From the NCBI RefSeq assembly GCF_029955155.1, contig NZ_JAPNOZ010000010.1:527661-591660 (forward strand): a stretch of DNA of 64,000 nt, read 5' to 3'. The notes below the pieces were generated by a model. The model saw only the letters and a list, made by a program, of their open reading frames with translations, was not told the DNA's origin and did no database searches. This DNA is from Psychrobacillus sp. NEAU-3TGS. Lineage in GTDB: Bacteria > Bacillota > Bacilli > Bacillales_A > Planococcaceae. Position 1 is the stretch's first letter. Every line of letters begins with the position of its first letter. Both the position numbers and the translations under genes were made by a program. Below are positions 8,931 to 17,491 of this stretch, piece by piece.

Positions 8931-9644
8931 TTAAACCTCCTTCACAAAAAAATGCAGTGCGGCTGGTAAATCCCTTTCCCAAACTTTCCATAGATGATCG
9001 TCCTCCGATTCTACATAATGTACATTTACATTTTTTGAAAGAAAGCTTTTATACAATTGACGGTTCCTTGTCAAAATATATAATTTTTCCTTAGATATCG
9101 CGGATACAAACTCATCCTCATAGATTCCCACGGTTTGATAGACATTCCATGTAGGTAAATCCAATGCCTCCAACCGTTTAATATCTCCATCAGAAATAGC
9201 CGGAGACTGAAGCAATATATGCGTCCATATTTCCGGCTTTTCTAATGCGATATTTAAGCTAATATTACCTGCTAAAGAATCTCCCAGAAGGCCTCTTTTA
9301 CTAATTTTTGCAACTCCTAGATTACGTTCAATTTCAGGAATAAATTCATCACTCATAAAACGCAGGTAATCGTGAAAGGAAGCTCCTTTTCTACTAAACG
9401 ATTCCCATCTTTCCATCGAATCGCCAGGATGAATCAGAACGAATACGAGATGGTTAGCCAGTTCAGGATATAGATGCACTACATCCTGAATAGCTTTCTC
9501 TAGCCCACCCAGTTCTAAATAATCCTTGCCATCCTGAACATATAAGACATAAGCATCTTCCATATTCTCGCTAGTCGTTACAACCATGTAATCTAATGTT
9601 TTCTTCAAATAAGCACTATAAAATGTACGATTACATTTATTCAA
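8931..9644 (-). CDS. alpha/beta esterase, Fes/esterase-D-like
   Basis: A 237-residue alpha/beta hydrolase of the enterochelin-esterase-like group. The nucleophilic serine is in GDSLAGN; the closing histidine is probably in EDDHLWKVWE. Members hydrolyse esters on sugars, siderophores or phenolics. An ORF start exists at 9713 but would overlap the ROK gene; TTG 9644 follows an AAGGGG box at nine bases and is preferred. It is the third predicted esterase in the operon, so the substrate may carry more than one kind of ester group. Exact specificity unknown. Confidence 0.75.
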   Translation of the reverse strand: MNKCNRTFYSAYLKKTLDYMVVTTSENMEDAYVLYVQDGKDYLELGGLEKAIQDVVHLYPELANHLVFVLIHPGDSMERWESFSRKGASFHDYLRFMSDEFIPEIERNLGVAKISKRGLLGDSLAGNISLNIALEKPEIWTHILLQSPAISDGDIKRLEALDLPTWNVYQTVGIYEDEFVSAISKEKLYILTRNRQLYKSFLSKNVNVHYVESEDDHLWKVWERDLPAALHFFVKEV

Positions 9645-9660
9645 TGTATTTAGCCCCTTT

Positions 9661-10542
9661 TTAGCTAAATTTATGCAATGAAATTGCCCCATACAGTCCA
9701 GCTTTATTACCAAATTGTGATCTCAAAATTTTCACATCTGAATAGCTATCCATTATGTGTTGTTGAACTTTTTCAGAAACGAGTTTGATAGATATATCCT
9801 GTTCCATAATTCCCCCACCTAAAATGATACAAGGAGGGTTGAAGATATGAATTAAACTGGCAATACCAATTGCCACTTCATTTGTCCAAGCATCAAATAC
9901 CTCAAACAACCGCTTGTCGCCAGCCTGTATCATTTCACACAGCTGTCTACCATTTGTGCAGTGTGGATTTACTTTTTTTACTTCTCTAAGCAAGGCTTTT
10001 GTAGAACCATATTGCTCATAGCATCCTCGTTTTCCACAACCACAATGGATACCGTTAGGGTAGTGGTTCATATGACCAAATTCTCCTGCACTCCCAGTAA
10101 CACCTCGATGCAGTTTTGAGTCGATCATAATAGCGCCGCCGATTCCTGTTCCGAAAGTTAAAAAGAGAAAATCGAGATACTCCTTACCAGCTCCATAAAA
10201 TTTTTCACCAAGAGCTGCTGCATTCACATCGTTTTCTACCTTAACTGGCACATTAAATTTCGATTCTAAAAGATCCTTTATTCTTGTACCAGTGTAGTTT
10301 GGTAGATTGTCATTTGCATAGATAATATAACCTTCCTCAATGTTTACCTGTCCAGCAGTACTAATACCGATTGCATCTATACCAGGGTACTTGGAGATTA
10401 TATCCTCCAATTTTTGCATGAGAGAAGGCCCACCCTTTTTACTTTCCGTTTCAACTTCGTTAAAGAGCACTATATTTCCGTTCTCATCGGTTACGCACAT
10501 TTTGATCGATGTTCCACCTATATCCGCAGCAAATATTTTCAT
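9661..10542 (-). CDS. nanK: ROK-family sugar kinase, probable N-acetylmannosamine kinase
   Basis: A 293-residue ROK protein. The ATP-binding motif ADIGGTSIK is at the N-terminus, LTFGTGIGGA marks the second phosphate-binding loop, and the ROK zinc site is visible as GIHCGCGKRGCYEQ. There is no N-terminal helix-turn-helix, so it is a kinase rather than a repressor. It lies 20 bp downstream of nanE; this pairing is typical of NanK, which makes ManNAc-6-phosphate, the substrate of NanE. A glucosamine or glucose kinase is the alternative. ATG 10542 is chosen because GAGGTG lies upstream. Confidence 0.8.
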   Translation of the reverse strand: MKIFAADIGGTSIKMCVTDENGNIVLFNEVETESKKGGPSLMQKLEDIISKYPGIDAIGISTAGQVNIEEGYIIYANDNLPNYTGTRIKDLLESKFNVPVKVENDVNAAALGEKFYGAGKEYLDFLFLTFGTGIGGAIMIDSKLHRGVTGSAGEFGHMNHYPNGIHCGCGKRGCYEQYGSTKALLREVKKVNPHCTNGRQLCEMIQAGDKRLFEVFDAWTNEVAIGIASLIHIFNPPCIILGGGIMEQDISIKLVSEKVQQHIMDSYSDVKILRSQFGNKAGLYGAISLHKFS

Positions 10543-10562
10543 TTCTCTCACCTCAATGAAGC

Positions 10563-11255
10563 TTAGTCCTCTATGACTTGTAAAAATCGTTTTGTAATTT
10601 CTTGAGGACGTGTAATGGCGGACCCTACTACAGCTGAGTGAACCCCAGTTGCAAAGACTTCCTTTAATTCCTCTGGTGACGAGATTCCACCCTCGGCTAT
10701 TACCGGTATCGTTAAATGATTAATAAATTGCTTAATCAAATCTATGTTAGGTAATTTTACGCCCTTTGTATAATCTGTATAGCCGCATAATGTGGTTCCT
10801 GCAGCATCAAAACCCAACTTTTCTGCTTGAATGCCTTCTTCTAGTGACGAGCAGTCCGCCATAAATAGTTGTAGAGGATATTTCCTTCTGATTTCTGGAA
10901 AAATCTCTGTAATTGTATAACCATCTGGTCGCACTCGAATGGTGGCATCCAATGCAATCATATCTACCCCTTCTCTTACAAGAAGATCAATCTCCCTCAT
11001 GGTTGGTGTGATAAAAACATCCGAATTGTCATAGTCCTGCTTAATAATCCCGATAATTGGTAAGTCAGTTACTTTTTTAATTTCATGAATATCTTCTACA
11101 CTGTTAGCCCGTATGCCGCTTGCACCCGCCTGGGTTGCAGCCAACGCCATTTTGCTCATGATGTACGAGCTATGAAGGGGCTCATGAGGTAAGGCTTGAC
11201 AAGACACGACTAGTTTTTTATAAATTTTGTCAAAAAACGCTTGTTTGTTATCCAT
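10563..11255 (-). CDS. nanE: N-acetylmannosamine-6-phosphate 2-epimerase NanE
   Basis: A 230-residue TIM-barrel protein matching NanE over its length: LVVSCQALPHEPLHS at the N-terminus, GASGIRANS, GIIKQDYDNS, and GGISSPEEL followed by AVVGSAITRP at the phosphate site. It converts ManNAc-6-P to GlcNAc-6-P. ATG 11255 has GGAG nine bases upstream. No sialic acid lyase (NanA) gene is present in the window, so ManNAc rather than sialate is the likelier input. NagA/NagB for the next steps are also not here and must lie elsewhere. Confidence 0.93.
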   Translation of the reverse strand: MDNKQAFFDKIYKKLVVSCQALPHEPLHSSYIMSKMALAATQAGASGIRANSVEDIHEIKKVTDLPIIGIIKQDYDNSDVFITPTMREIDLLVREGVDMIALDATIRVRPDGYTITEIFPEIRRKYPLQLFMADCSSLEEGIQAEKLGFDAAGTTLCGYTDYTKGVKLPNIDLIKQFINHLTIPVIAEGGISSPEELKEVFATGVHSAVVGSAITRPQEITKRFLQVIED

Positions 11256-11296
11256 TTCATACACTCCAGTTACCTACTACTCCCTAGGATTATTAT

Positions 11297-12445
11297 TTAA
11301 AGGTCTAGTTCGTTCCACCAATTGTAACTCTCTAAATACACCGTATCGAAAAGCATTACACCGTTGGACCGTTCTTTACATAGCTGAACAGCCTTCTTAA
11401 ATTGTTCCACATTATTGGTATAATCCTTCAAATATAAACTAGCAATAACCGGAATTGTCCCATTAATAGCTTCCTTGTTCATCTCAATCGCACCTTCGAC
11501 ACTATACCAACTCGCAGGTCTTCCGTTTCTCTCTGCTTCTTCCATCGTAACCTCTTTGTAGTAGCAGCCTGTCATGATAAAATCAAATTCCTCTGCATAG
11601 CCAGATGTATGATACGTGTCAGAAGCCCATTCTAAAGAAGTGTGAAAGGTTTCACTTCCCCAGTTGACCCCTTCGTTATAATATAGCGGATACCATGAAC
11701 CCACATATATCGTAAAAAGTAAATCTGGATTCTTTGTTTTAACCACACTTTTTGCTTTTTGAACAAAGTTCTTAATGTTTTTAGCACGAAACTCTGCCCA
11801 TTTGGGAAAAAGCGAACCAAAAGCAGGTTTCTTATCCTCAACAGTCATAATATCCTCTGGCCAGTTTTTCAGTTCTTGGCCGATATAAGCTTCAAATTTC
11901 TCTCTACTTAAATTGCTAAAATCTCCATAGATGTTTGGATATCGACATCTATCTAAGACAACACCATCTATATCATAGCTACGTACAATTTCTTGAATAA
12001 TATTTAGTTCATATGCTTCAACCTCTGGGTGAATCGGGTTAACAAAAACGGTTGGATCATGGTGATTTTCCGCAGCCGTTGGCATATTAGAAAGTGCCTG
12101 GTTGTAATGAACAACTTGCCACTCGGGCTTGTCATAGACCATTCCTTCTTTTTCTATTCCATTTCCTTCAGCAAATACATCTACATTTGCGATAATCTTC
12201 AGACCAGAGCCTTTTGCATGATGGATCATTTCTTGAAGAAAATCCCGACCATTCCAGGCATGATACTGTTCGTCCTTCATTTCACTAACATGATAAGCGA
12301 ATTCACTTGGAAAGGTTGTAAACCCATAAGGGATTTTTGCATCAATGACAAGATGCGTAATCTTACTTTTAAGGGCATGTTGAATGAGCTCTTTCATTTT
12401 TTCCGGCTCTAACAATCGAGTACCATTGCTAAAAAATCTACCCAT
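11297..12445 (-). CDS. intracellular GHL10/DUF187-family glycosidase-like protein
   Basis: A ~382-residue protein of the GHL10 (YngK-like) family, a TIM-barrel glycoside-hydrolase-like group. Shared hallmarks are an early THLVIDAK strand, NVDVFAEGNG, VFVNPIHPEV, DGVVLDRCRYPN with the likely active-site aspartate, and YVGSWYP followed by GVNWGS. It lacks a signal peptide, unlike its larger relative at 21984-24863, with which it shares these motifs in the same order. The start is uncertain: ATG 12445 has no clear ribosome binding site, while TTG 12505 overlaps the upstream gene. The substrate is unproven; operon context points to an amino-sugar oligosaccharide. Confidence 0.8.
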   Translation of the reverse strand: MGRFFSNGTRLLEPEKMKELIQHALKSKITHLVIDAKIPYGFTTFPSEFAYHVSEMKDEQYHAWNGRDFLQEMIHHAKGSGLKIIANVDVFAEGNGIEKEGMVYDKPEWQVVHYNQALSNMPTAAENHHDPTVFVNPIHPEVEAYELNIIQEIVRSYDIDGVVLDRCRYPNIYGDFSNLSREKFEAYIGQELKNWPEDIMTVEDKKPAFGSLFPKWAEFRAKNIKNFVQKAKSVVKTKNPDLLFTIYVGSWYPLYYNEGVNWGSETFHTSLEWASDTYHTSGYAEEFDFIMTGCYYKEVTMEEAERNGRPASWYSVEGAIEMNKEAINGTIPVIASLYLKDYTNNVEQFKKAVQLCKERSNGVMLFDTVYLESYNWWNELDL

Positions 12446-12480
12446 AATATGTTTGATTGGTCCACTTTTTTCACCCTTTC

Positions 12481-14058
12481 TTATAGATCCATACCTTCTG
12501 GCCAATGAAGCTGAACGCCATTATTCACTAGAAGTTTTTGATAATCCTTTAAGTGCTTCTCCTCTTGTCGTACTTGATGAGGAATGACATTGTTTAATAA
12601 CGAATAGGCCACTAAATAGCCTGCTGCTTCTCCAATATTCCATTCTGTCGGGTGCAGTCTGTAACAGCCATTTGTAATTTGAGTAGTCCCGATATTTTTA
12701 CAAGCAGGGATCAGATTCTTTACACGAATAGGTAATAAAGCACCTAGTGGAATTTCATATGGATAATTTGGGATATAGAAGCTTCTTTTGGAAACTGTTG
12801 TATGATGCAAATCCAAATGATAGCTTCCAACACCTACGCTATCAAAATACACACATATCCCTTGGTCTCCTCTTATTTCTTTACTTACATCCTTTTCGGT
12901 GATGGTATATACGGCCTTAATTCTTCTGGATTCTCGTATATATGGATATTTGGCAAGTCCGTCCTCCGTATCTAATACATCTTTCCGGAGTCTTAAGCCA
13001 GGGTATCCTTTTCCACCATCCAGTCTTGGGGCTTCTGTTTGCAGCCAGTACAAGAGAGACAAGCTTTGTTGTTTCGCATTCAAGAGGTTCTTTTCCACTT
13101 CCTCTTCTGATACGCCATAGATCGGACCAAGAGAATAATCATTCTGCGCCCAGTTAATGAGGGAAATATCTCCTTGATATAAATCCCCTTGAATATTATC
13201 TGTATCTAGTATTCTTCGATACGTAAATAATGACGGAATCCCTTCATTATTTGGAAATAACGTAAATTGTTTTAACTTAGAAGTATCATCAGCATCTGTT
13301 GCATACCAACTAAAAAGAGGTAGATGGGAGAAACTCGGCATATATTCGGACCAAAAATCATATTGCTCGGGTTTATCGATGGTAAAATTGCCACCTTCCA
13401 CATAATCCACTGCAAAAACAAACGTAAAAGATTGCATATCGATTGGATTCGCTTCTTCAAGTGCATGTGGTTCCCCAGTTTCGTTTTTGGACTCGGCACC
13501 TGACACATATTCAACCCCAGCAATTGGGAGAACATCCCCACATTCTGTTGCATCTAAAAAGTATTGACCGATTAATTCAATGGTTTGAGATGCTTGGGTG
13601 TGGATCACGGTGACAGATTTTACGACATCGTCTTCTGTTTTCGCATCTAAAGGCTTATAGTTGTATAGAACTTTTATTTTCCCGCTGTTTAGGTATGGGG
13701 CAAGCATATCTTCCAATACCTTTAAGGCAACCCTTGGTTCATGGGCTAAACGACTTACCCAGCCATTTCCTGGATTTAATATGTCGTTTTCTCTTGCTTC
13801 CTTTGTCAGTGGATAGTTATCCCGATAATACTGACGCACTCTATTTCGAAATTCTCGATATGTGTCGGTACTTCCGTATTTTTCAATCCATTTATGCTCA
13901 TCGGGAGGTACAGCCTGACTTGTTAGCTGTCCACCGAGCCAATCTGTTTCTTCTGTCATAATGACTTGTAAACCCATTTTGGCAATAGCTAATGCGGCCA
14001 TACAACCACCTAAACCTCCACCTATCACCACAACATCTGTAGATTCTTGCTTCCCCAT
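12481..14058 (-). CDS. FAD-dependent oxidoreductase (FAD_oxidored family)
   Basis: A 525-residue flavoprotein with a dinucleotide-binding motif VVVIGGGLGGCMAALAIA at the N-terminus, then WLGGQLTSQ and a C-terminal FAD-contacting region (ACKNIGTTQITNGCYRLHP). Proteins of this PF12831-like family are common in glycan-use loci but their reactions are mostly uncharacterised. ATG 14058 follows AAGGAG; a start 84 bases earlier would overlap the DUF4127 gene. In this operon it could oxidise a sugar hydroxyl to help cleave or epimerise an unusual residue; this is speculation. Confidence 0.8.
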   Translation of the reverse strand: MGKQESTDVVVIGGGLGGCMAALAIAKMGLQVIMTEETDWLGGQLTSQAVPPDEHKWIEKYGSTDTYREFRNRVRQYYRDNYPLTKEARENDILNPGNGWVSRLAHEPRVALKVLEDMLAPYLNSGKIKVLYNYKPLDAKTEDDVVKSVTVIHTQASQTIELIGQYFLDATECGDVLPIAGVEYVSGAESKNETGEPHALEEANPIDMQSFTFVFAVDYVEGGNFTIDKPEQYDFWSEYMPSFSHLPLFSWYATDADDTSKLKQFTLFPNNEGIPSLFTYRRILDTDNIQGDLYQGDISLINWAQNDYSLGPIYGVSEEEVEKNLLNAKQQSLSLLYWLQTEAPRLDGGKGYPGLRLRKDVLDTEDGLAKYPYIRESRRIKAVYTITEKDVSKEIRGDQGICVYFDSVGVGSYHLDLHHTTVSKRSFYIPNYPYEIPLGALLPIRVKNLIPACKNIGTTQITNGCYRLHPTEWNIGEAAGYLVAYSLLNNVIPHQVRQEEKHLKDYQKLLVNNGVQLHWPEGMDL

Positions 14059-14098
14059 TAACAACAACTCCTTTTTGCGACAAGAAATCTGTCCCAAA

Positions 14099-15646
14099 TT
14101 ATGTACCTCTACGAATATGCTCCACTTCCAGACCGACTTCAAACATACGATTCCAAGGCATATAACACGCTTGGATCAGTATCTCGTTATGTTCATCTAG
14201 GAGATTTTCCTGAATAAACGTATTTAATTGTTCCTGAACAGCTTTAGAAACACTTCCACTTTTTCCGTCAACCAAGAAATAGTCATAACCTAATGCAGGC
14301 AAGATAGTATTCGTCACATTTTTTCTTACAGCACTACAATATCCTGCATCTTCTACATAACGCAGTGCTAGAAAATTAGTATGGGTTTGCGTGCTACCAT
14401 ATAGATGGTGTAGCATTCCTTGTGAAATACATGTTCCTAGCGTATTAGAACTCGTATTCCATCCTGCGTAACCAGCTAATTTAAATAGCAAATTTTTTCT
14501 TTTCATTAGTTTCATTAACGTCAAATCCGAACCATTCGCAAATGCCACATCCCCCACTACACAAGGGATGTTTCTTTCATTTACTGTAAACTCAAGCTGT
14601 TCCACAAAATCGAGTAGATTTCGATTCACCTGATATTTTGTACTAAGATTATCTTGGTAGGCCGCTTCCATCATCGGTTCTACTGGAGAATTCACGAATA
14701 ATGCAAAGTCCGCTTCTGCAAGACTTGTGGTGATAAGTCCTCCTGCAGCTAAAATTTGATATTTAAGCGTTTCCATTAAAGGACGATCCTCATACAACGG
14801 TGTGACAGATGGACCTTGTGTACTTGAGAACACTGGATATACCAATGGTCTCTTCCCCTTAAAGCTGTTGATCATTCTAGCCAACAACGTACAGCCGACT
14901 TCATCTGCACCGGGATACATATATACATCTAGCTCAAGATTATGGGAGGCGATCGCTCTTCTAACCTCCTGTTGATCCATCGCAGTCCACCCGTAAGGTG
15001 CGGAATCATCCTGAGGAATGATCAAGAAATCAATCAAGCCATGGTTTACAAACTCAAGGACAAGCTTATTGACCTCCACATTGATCTTCCTTCTGGACAA
15101 ATAGTCATCCACGACTTCTTTTGGTAGTTGTTGCTTTAGGTTGTCATACTGCTTATGATCTTCTTCCGATGCTAGACCGGCTGTCATTAGGTGATGCACC
15201 CTGCCGTATTGAAAAATTTCACTTCCCCAATCCGCATAATAATCTGGTTCTTCGTCACTGCCTGAATACTTGGGACATCTCATGATTAAGTTAAATGCGT
15301 ATATCTTAACTCCTGGATTTAGCTCCCTAATTCGAATAAGTCTTGCTAATGCTTTGCTGCATTCATCCAAGGTTAGATGGTGCAATCGGGAAGGAACAAT
15401 TCCCCCATATAACAATGTATCTATTGATAGAATTAGTCCGTCTGAATCTACTGATTCCTCATATAGCCATTCCCATAGTTTTTCCATGCTTCCTGGCACT
15501 TTTTTATTTCCCATCAGGCTCAAATCCGGTCTTACGATATTTACTTCTCCTTGGGATGAGGAACCTGTCACTTTGTCACTAAGGAGGCTCGGGAAGGAGT
15601 AGTTGCATGGGCGTTCGTCTAGTGGGATATAAGCAATTTTGTACAT
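14099..15646 (-). CDS. DUF4127 family protein
   Basis: A 515-residue cytoplasmic protein that opens with IAYIPLDERPCNY, the signature start of DUF4127 proteins. Other notable stretches are SIDTLLYGGIVPSR, NLIMRCPKYSGSDEEPDYY and IPQDDSAPYGWTAMDQQEV, rich in Asp, Arg and Tyr as in an enzyme active site. No catalytic function is established for the family to my knowledge. It starts with AAAGGGAG upstream and lies between the sugar permease and the FAD oxidoreductase, implying a role in breakdown of the imported sugar. Confidence 0.85.
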   Translation of the reverse strand: MYKIAYIPLDERPCNYSFPSLLSDKVTGSSSQGEVNIVRPDLSLMGNKKVPGSMEKLWEWLYEESVDSDGLILSIDTLLYGGIVPSRLHHLTLDECSKALARLIRIRELNPGVKIYAFNLIMRCPKYSGSDEEPDYYADWGSEIFQYGRVHHLMTAGLASEEDHKQYDNLKQQLPKEVVDDYLSRRKINVEVNKLVLEFVNHGLIDFLIIPQDDSAPYGWTAMDQQEVRRAIASHNLELDVYMYPGADEVGCTLLARMINSFKGKRPLVYPVFSSTQGPSVTPLYEDRPLMETLKYQILAAGGLITTSLAEADFALFVNSPVEPMMEAAYQDNLSTKYQVNRNLLDFVEQLEFTVNERNIPCVVGDVAFANGSDLTLMKLMKRKNLLFKLAGYAGWNTSSNTLGTCISQGMLHHLYGSTQTHTNFLALRYVEDAGYCSAVRKNVTNTILPALGYDYFLVDGKSGSVSKAVQEQLNTFIQENLLDEHNEILIQACYMPWNRMFEVGLEVEHIRRGT

Positions 15647-15682
15647 TTGAAATCTCCCTTTTTTGTTTTCATTTCAGATGCA

Positions 15683-16531
15683 TTAACCTTTTACTGCTCC
15701 TGAAATTCCTTCCATATAATATTTTTGAGTGAAAATAAAAACAATGATAATTGGTAGTACGGAAATAACCGTACCAGCAGCAATCCACCCAAAATTATAG
15801 GAAAACTGACCATTTAAAAAGCTCAACGCAGATGCCAGTGGATATTTTTCCGTATCTAACACAATGATCGGCCATAGGAACATATTCCAGTTCTGCATGA
15901 ATTCAAAAAGTGCCACTACTGCGATTGCTGGTTTTATCATGGGCATCATTAATTGGCACCAGATACGAAATTCGGAAGCACCGTCCATTTTCCCCGAATC
16001 TCTTATGTCTACTGGAATTCCCATGAATGCCTGTCTGAACAGGAATACATTAAACACGGAAACAAGCGTCGGCAGTATAACGCCTGTAAAGGTATTGATC
16101 AGCCCCAACTTATTAATCGTTAAATAATTTACAACAAGTCCCGCAGCTGCAGGAATAATCATCGTCGAAACGAGCAGCAAGAAGACAAAATTTCTTCCTT
16201 TAAATTTAAAAACGGCTAAAGGATATGCAGTGATAGCACTAAATAAAATACTAAGTGTCACACCTAAGAAGGTAATAATAACTGTATTCCAAATATATTT
16301 AAGGAAGTCCATATACTCCCAAACTTCTATGTAGTTCTTGAAGTCAATGAAGGTTGGCAATATCGCAGGTGGAAATGCAAAAATGTTCTTCCCAGGCATA
16401 AGAGATACACTTACCAACCAAAGAAATGGACCCATCATTAAAAGGGCAAAAAGACTTAACAACACATAAACGATCGTTTTATGGATAATCTTTTTTAATA
16501 GATTGTTATTTTTCATAGGCTCATCATCCAT
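15683..16531 (-). CDS. carbohydrate ABC transporter permease, MalG type
   Basis: A ~282-residue inner-membrane permease with six predicted membrane segments and the EAA-type loop (DSGKMDGASEFRIWCQLMMP) that contacts the ATPase. Family CUT1, MalG-like. The start may be ATG 16531, one base after the stop of the partner permease, or ATG 16516; the first is given. It works with the next permease and the lipoprotein. No ATPase gene is in the operon, so a shared MsmX-like ATPase is likely, as in other Bacillales CUT1 systems. Confidence 0.9.
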   Translation of the reverse strand: MDDEPMKNNNLLKKIIHKTIVYVLLSLFALLMMGPFLWLVSVSLMPGKNIFAFPPAILPTFIDFKNYIEVWEYMDFLKYIWNTVIITFLGVTLSILFSAITAYPLAVFKFKGRNFVFLLLVSTMIIPAAAGLVVNYLTINKLGLINTFTGVILPTLVSVFNVFLFRQAFMGIPVDIRDSGKMDGASEFRIWCQLMMPMIKPAIAVVALFEFMQNWNMFLWPIIVLDTEKYPLASALSFLNGQFSYNFGWIAAGTVISVLPIIIVFIFTQKYYMEGISGAVKG

Positions 16532-16532
16532 A

Positions 16533-17432
16533 TCAATATGGATTGACACCACCCTTCTTGTTAAACACGAAGACGAAAATACTAAAGACCATAATGATAC
16601 AACTAACAATTAAACCTAATGCAGAGGAAAATCCAAATTCAAATTTTTCGAATCCTTGCTGGTAAATATACACACTGCTTGTTAAGGTTGCATTACCGGG
16701 ACCACCAGAAGTTAAAACGAATACCTCATCAAATACACGAATCGCTCCCATTAAGGAAATTAATGTACAGAAGAAGATATATGGCTTTAATAAAGGAATC
16801 GTGATTTTTCTAATAACTTGAAAGTTACTAGCACCATCGATTTTGGCAGCCTCTATACAATCTGTTGGAACAGCTTGCAAACCAGCAAGATAAATCATCA
16901 TATAATAACCTAAGCCCTTCCATAAGGTGATAAACATTAATGCCCAAAGCGCTGTATCTTTATCTGATAACCAATTCACTTTTTCACTTATTAATCCAGT
17001 GGCCATTAATAGATAGTTTAAAACCCCGTTTGAGCTCATCAGCCAACCCCAGATAATTGCAACAGCTACCATAGAAGTAACAACTGGAATATAATAGGCA
17101 GTTCGAAAAAATTTAATACCTGCGATATTTCGATTCACTAAGATAGCCATGAAAATGGATATAATTTGGATAAAAGGCACAACAATCATATAGAACAAGG
17201 AATTTTTAATAGATGCGATAAAATCCACGTCAGCAAATGCACGCTTAAAGTTTTCAAGTCCTACGAATGAGGTTTCTCCTATTACCGAATAGTTCGTGAA
17301 TGCTAAAGGTAAGCTGAAAATAATCGGCCAAAAGGTAAAAAGAGCAAGTAATATTAACCCAGGCGCCATAAAAAGCCATGCAGTTTGAACCTCGGAAAAC
17401 CTGCTAAAACCGATAGTTCTTTTCTTTCCCAT
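16533..17432 (-). CDS. carbohydrate ABC transporter permease, MalF/UgpA type
   Basis: A 299-residue permease with six membrane segments; the first region reads WLFMAPGLILLALFTFWPII. The EAA loop is visible as EAAKIDGASNFQVIRKITIP. It forms a heterodimer with the downstream MalG-type permease. It is preceded by AGGAGG and lies 59 bp after the lipoprotein gene, with a strong hairpin between them. Confidence 0.92.
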   Translation of the reverse strand: MGKKRTIGFSRFSEVQTAWLFMAPGLILLALFTFWPIIFSLPLAFTNYSVIGETSFVGLENFKRAFADVDFIASIKNSLFYMIVVPFIQIISIFMAILVNRNIAGIKFFRTAYYIPVVTSMVAVAIIWGWLMSSNGVLNYLLMATGLISEKVNWLSDKDTALWALMFITLWKGLGYYMMIYLAGLQAVPTDCIEAAKIDGASNFQVIRKITIPLLKPYIFFCTLISLMGAIRVFDEVFVLTSGGPGNATLTSSVYIYQQGFEKFEFGFSSALGLIVSCIIMVFSIFVFVFNKKGGVNPY

Positions 17433-17455
17433 AGGTTTTTTCCTCCTAATCGAAA

Positions 17456-17479
17456 ATGGGCAGAAATGCTTCTGCCCAT
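17456..17479 (-). terminator. intercistronic hairpin after the solute-binding lipoprotein gene
   Basis: A perfect 10-bp stem: ATGGGCAGAA (17456-17465) pairs with TTCTGCCCAT (17470-17479), loop of four. It sits between the lipoprotein gene and the permeases, followed by a short T stretch on the minus strand. Such hairpins often protect the lipoprotein message and reduce read-through, giving more binding protein than permease. Confidence 0.7.
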
Positions 17480-17491
17480 CGTTTTCATATT

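Noticed and set aside
9661-11255. Sialic acid utilisation locus
   Set aside because: NanE and a ROK kinase are present but no sialate lyase or sialidase-like gene is found in the cluster.
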